Part shown: positions 61,707 through 64,000 of the stretch, one piece after another
Position numbering within the stretch: position 1 is the first letter of the stretch
How the letters are laid out: each line of letters starts with the position of its first letter
From: Aphelocoma coerulescens
Taxonomy: Eukaryota > Chordata > Aves > Passeriformes > Corvidae
Direction of reading: 5' to 3'
NCBI RefSeq assembly: GCF_041296385.1
Contig: NC_091017.1
Location: 46,932,214-46,996,213 of the forward strand
DNA: 64,000 bases
The notes under the pieces: generated by a model
The model's database searches: none
What the model saw: the letters and a program-made list of their open reading frames with translations, nothing else
What the model was told of the DNA's origin: nothing
Made by a program: the position numbers and the translations under genes

Positions 61707-61923
61707 AATGAAAGGGCTCCCCAGCTATTCGTTTACATGTCACTCAAGGGCACAATGATTATTTACTGCACTGCCACGAAAATGCTACTCCCTTAGACTG
61801 CCACCAGAACAAAACTATGTATTTCTACGCTACCCTGATGACATGAGAACATTGCCCCAAGAAATACAGAAGCGTAAGGTTTTTACATATACACACACAC
61901 ATACATATATATGAATATTTGTG

Positions 61924-61947
61924 CACACACACACACACACACACACA
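61924..61947. repeat. (CA)12 microsatellite
   Basis: Twelve uninterrupted CA units within a longer CA/TA-rich tract (61885-61955). Probably length-polymorphic. Confidence 0.95.
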
Positions 61948-62262
61948 TATAGTATGCATAAACTTTATTTTAGAAATAAACCAAATGCAATCACCGTGCA
62001 TCTCCAAAAGGCAAGAACTACAAGAGACACAAGTAAGATACACAATTTTGGCTACTTCTAATTAAAACTAGAAACATGAGGTTGCCCAATTATGCTCCCA
62101 TCAGCATTCTTCTTTTCGTCAACACACAATATTATATTCACAAGGCCGCTGATTACGCACGCTGTATTCCAAATTATATAAGAGTAGAAGAATGTGAAAA
62201 ACCCATTACCAACAATCAGTTCATTGTATGAGTTCATACACAGATTTCCCAGAATTTCCTAC

Positions 62263-62438
62263 CGTTCTAATTGCTGTAGGGATTCCAGATTCATCTACCG
62301 GGCCAATCCCTGCATAATGTGGAGCTTTAATTACTGTAATTTTTTTTTCTTCTTCTGAGGATCTACAGATTGGTATTGTACTGGTGGTAGTGGTGCTGCC
62401 AACATTCTGAACATGCTGTGAGTATGTCTCTGTGGACT
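62263..62438 (-). CDS. SORBS2: SORBS2 exon: linker and first part of SoHo domain
   Basis: A 176-nt exon entered in phase 1 and left in phase 0. It encodes a Thr/Ser-rich linker, then RSSEEEK, VIKAPHY and [16 protein letters not shown], the start of the sorbin homology (SoHo) domain. In this family SoHo binds flotillin and targets the protein to lipid rafts. The acceptor on the minus strand is ttatctttacag|AG, with a second AG 2 nt later. The donor is ACG|gtagga. No upstream exon is recognisable between here and base 64000, so this is the most 5' exon visible. The first codon is completed by an exon outside the window. Confidence 0.93.
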
Positions 62439-64000
62439 CTGTAAAGATAACATGACAGAATATTGTGTAATGACACAATAATCATACTTGGCAGTTAAAA
62501 CACACTTCCCCATTTTAGTATGCTGTACAAAGACTGACAATCTTAATCCCACACATATAGATTATTTTAAGAAATATCACCTTAACTAGGGCTTTGCCCT
62601 ACTTAATGTTACATTAACAGAATTAAAAACTTATTTAAGGACTAGACAAGCTATTAAACTCAGAATGAGAGTACAAGTACTTTTTCCCAATGCCTTGGTC
62701 ACAAAAAAGAGAAAAAAACTCACGAACACAGCAAAATCTATTGAGAAAGATGCAGCAGCCTTTCTCCTATAAATCAAACTCTTGCACCTTTTCTACCCAT
62801 TCCTTGAAAACTAGTGACATAATTTCAAACCTTCCACCCCTAAAGTCTAGCAAACTATAGAAAATTGCTTTTCTGTAAGCACGGCAAACAGCCTTGCACA
62901 AAAACTTATGTGATATGCGCTTAGCAACATGAAGTTTTGATGCATTAATATTTTTAAGAAACAAATTCTGACATAAAATGTTCTTCCCTTAATGTGTGTT
63001 GATATGTTTATGTGACTCTACATATAATCCATAAAAATTCTCTTCAGTAACCCGGCACCTGCAGAGCAATCTGATGATCCACGTACAGTAATTCAGGTGA
63101 ACTGTGCAGGCTGCTGCTGGTTTGTAGTGACTTGCAGTAGTTCTACCCTTCCCCCTCAAATCTTCCTTTATAACTAATGAAATTAATACATCACTATTAC
63201 CATTTCCTTCTAAAATGCAGAGTACTTTGCTTAACAAAGAACACCTCAGTGCTGGGATGTGACACGAAAATTTGTACTTCTGCAGACAATGCACTCTTTC
63301 CTGTATACAGGAAAAAGAGCCCTACTCCTTCAGGCAGCAGGTTTCAGTAAATTAGTGGGCTGCTATGACAAAGCCTCTATTTTGCAAGTGCAGGTACAGT
63401 GAGACATTTCCACTGCAGGATAAATGAATGCAGGGAGTGAAAATACATGTTCTAACACTAATGGTGACAGTTACAATTGACTTTCATGTAGCATTAATAT
63501 CCACTGACTATTCTGAAGAAAAATAGATGAACTGTAATACAAGTCTGCAAAAGGAGCTCCTGTGACTGAAAGCTCTAATTTTAATTTGAATATTTCTGCT
63601 CACTCCCATTGCAGTGCTGGCTTTGGTATGGCTGTTTACTCAAGTCTGAAATCCTGTAAATAATTCAGTGCTACACATATATGGTGATGGGCAACTCGGT
63701 GTGGTAAACGTCTGAATATTTGGAACTTTTTCCTAAAATGCATGATGTTAAATTTAGAAAACATTTTGGATTTGATCCTTCATTCCTCACAGGCCTCAAA
63801 CTAAGACCATCAGGGGGATTTTTACATGAGCAAAGAGAATTAAATTAGGCTGTTACTGTGGAAGACAGAACTTCAGGATCATACAAGAGTGAAAGTCATG
63901 GGAAAATACGTATTTTAGGTATATCCAAACCGGTACTGATAGGCTTTTAGATCAGCAAACTGGAAGCAATCAAAAAACCTAGAATTCTGGGATGTGGAGA
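62439..64000 (-). other. SORBS2: SORBS2 intron upstream of the first visible exon (partial)
   Basis: 1.56 kb to the window edge. The expected upstream segment of SORBS2 (rich in Ser, Tyr and Pro before the SoHo linker) was searched for by eye and not found, so the next exon lies beyond base 64000. No repeats recognised. Confidence 0.8.

Larger units (their letters stand above)
56905..62262 (-). other. SORBS2: SORBS2 5.4-kb intron within SoHo
   Basis: Carries a CR1 copy (57757-57930), a tRNA-Ile/CR1 composite SINE (59391-59517), a G/T homopolymer patch (59530-59565), a GC-rich open segment (61366-61706) and a CA microsatellite (61924-61947). No assured exon. Confidence 0.85.
7030..64000 (-). 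other. SORBS2: SORBS2 gene body (3' three-quarters; 5' end outside window)
   Basis: Nineteen minus-strand exons encode, in order, the SoHo domain, a proline-rich linker, the large neuronal (nArgBP2) exon and three SH3 domains, ending in the residues NYVKRL. That ending and the linker [16 protein letters not shown] match SORBS2 as I remember it, whereas SORBS1 ends in VKPLYL. The family protein is a scaffold that binds actin regulators, Abl/Arg kinases, Cbl, WAVE and vinculin through its SH3 domains, at Z-discs, stress fibres and synapses (known of the family). All exon phases close without frameshift or internal stop, so this looks like an intact gene. The start codon and promoters are not in the window. 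Alternative inclusion of many exons is expected from the mammalian gene. Confidence 0.95.

Noticed and set aside
1..64000. CRISPR arrays, operons, phage or plasmid features
   Set aside because: No regularly spaced repeats or bacterial gene organisation; spliced vertebrate exons and CR1 elements show this is a eukaryotic nuclear sequence.

Overview
This is a vertebrate nuclear window, almost certainly from a bird. It holds one recognisable protein-coding gene, SORBS2 (sorbin and SH3 domain containing 2, ArgBP2/nArgBP2), on the minus strand. The bird assignment rests on three CR1 LINE 3' ends and one element with a tRNA-Ile-like head and a CR1 tail, a design I associate from memory with songbird SINEs. 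A passerine is therefore the best guess, but it is not proven.

Layout, read 5'->3' on the minus strand (high to low coordinates). The first exons and start codon of SORBS2 lie beyond base 64000. Nineteen coding exons follow: SoHo (sorbin homology) exons at 62.4, 56.9 and 56.0 kb; a proline-rich linker exon at 54.8 kb; linker exons at 51.6, 45.5, 43.3, 37.9 and 37.1 kb; one 1,560-nt exon at 34.7-33.2 kb equivalent to the brain-type exon of nArgBP2; a short linker exon at 30.5 kb; SH3-1 at 27.9-26.5 kb; SH3-2 at 26.5-24.5 kb; an 819-nt in-frame insert exon at 21.2-20.4 kb; a 50-nt linker exon at 12.7 kb; and SH3-3 at 9.9 and 9.06 kb with the stop codon at 9000-9002. A 3'UTR of about 2 kb ends near an AATAAA at 7049-7054. 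Every exon-to-exon phase was checked by hand and closes in frame. The exons that I can align to SORBS2 from memory add up to about 1,110 residues, or about 1,383 with the 819-nt exon.

The most interesting part is the 11.7-kb stretch between the SH3-2 exon and the last linker exon (24.46 to 12.75 kb). SORBS1 is known to carry a large variable insert at the equivalent place. Here I see the 819-nt exon with good splice sites, a second candidate cassette or microexon at 19.0 kb, and a third open candidate exon at 13.9-13.5 kb. The third candidate shares a VTE...HGAIRxIP motif with the first, but it ends in a stop and so would remove SH3-3 or act as a poison exon. The SH3-3 exon itself has two acceptors 7 nt apart, each in frame with a different upstream partner.

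Bases 1-7000 are downstream intergenic DNA with no gene that I can support. Introns hold CR1 fragments, an old tRNA-derived (MIR-like) SINE, possible LTR remnants, simple repeats, a G19 tract and a perfect 39-bp palindrome. No plus-strand gene, functional tRNA, rRNA, CRISPR array or bacterial-type feature was found.
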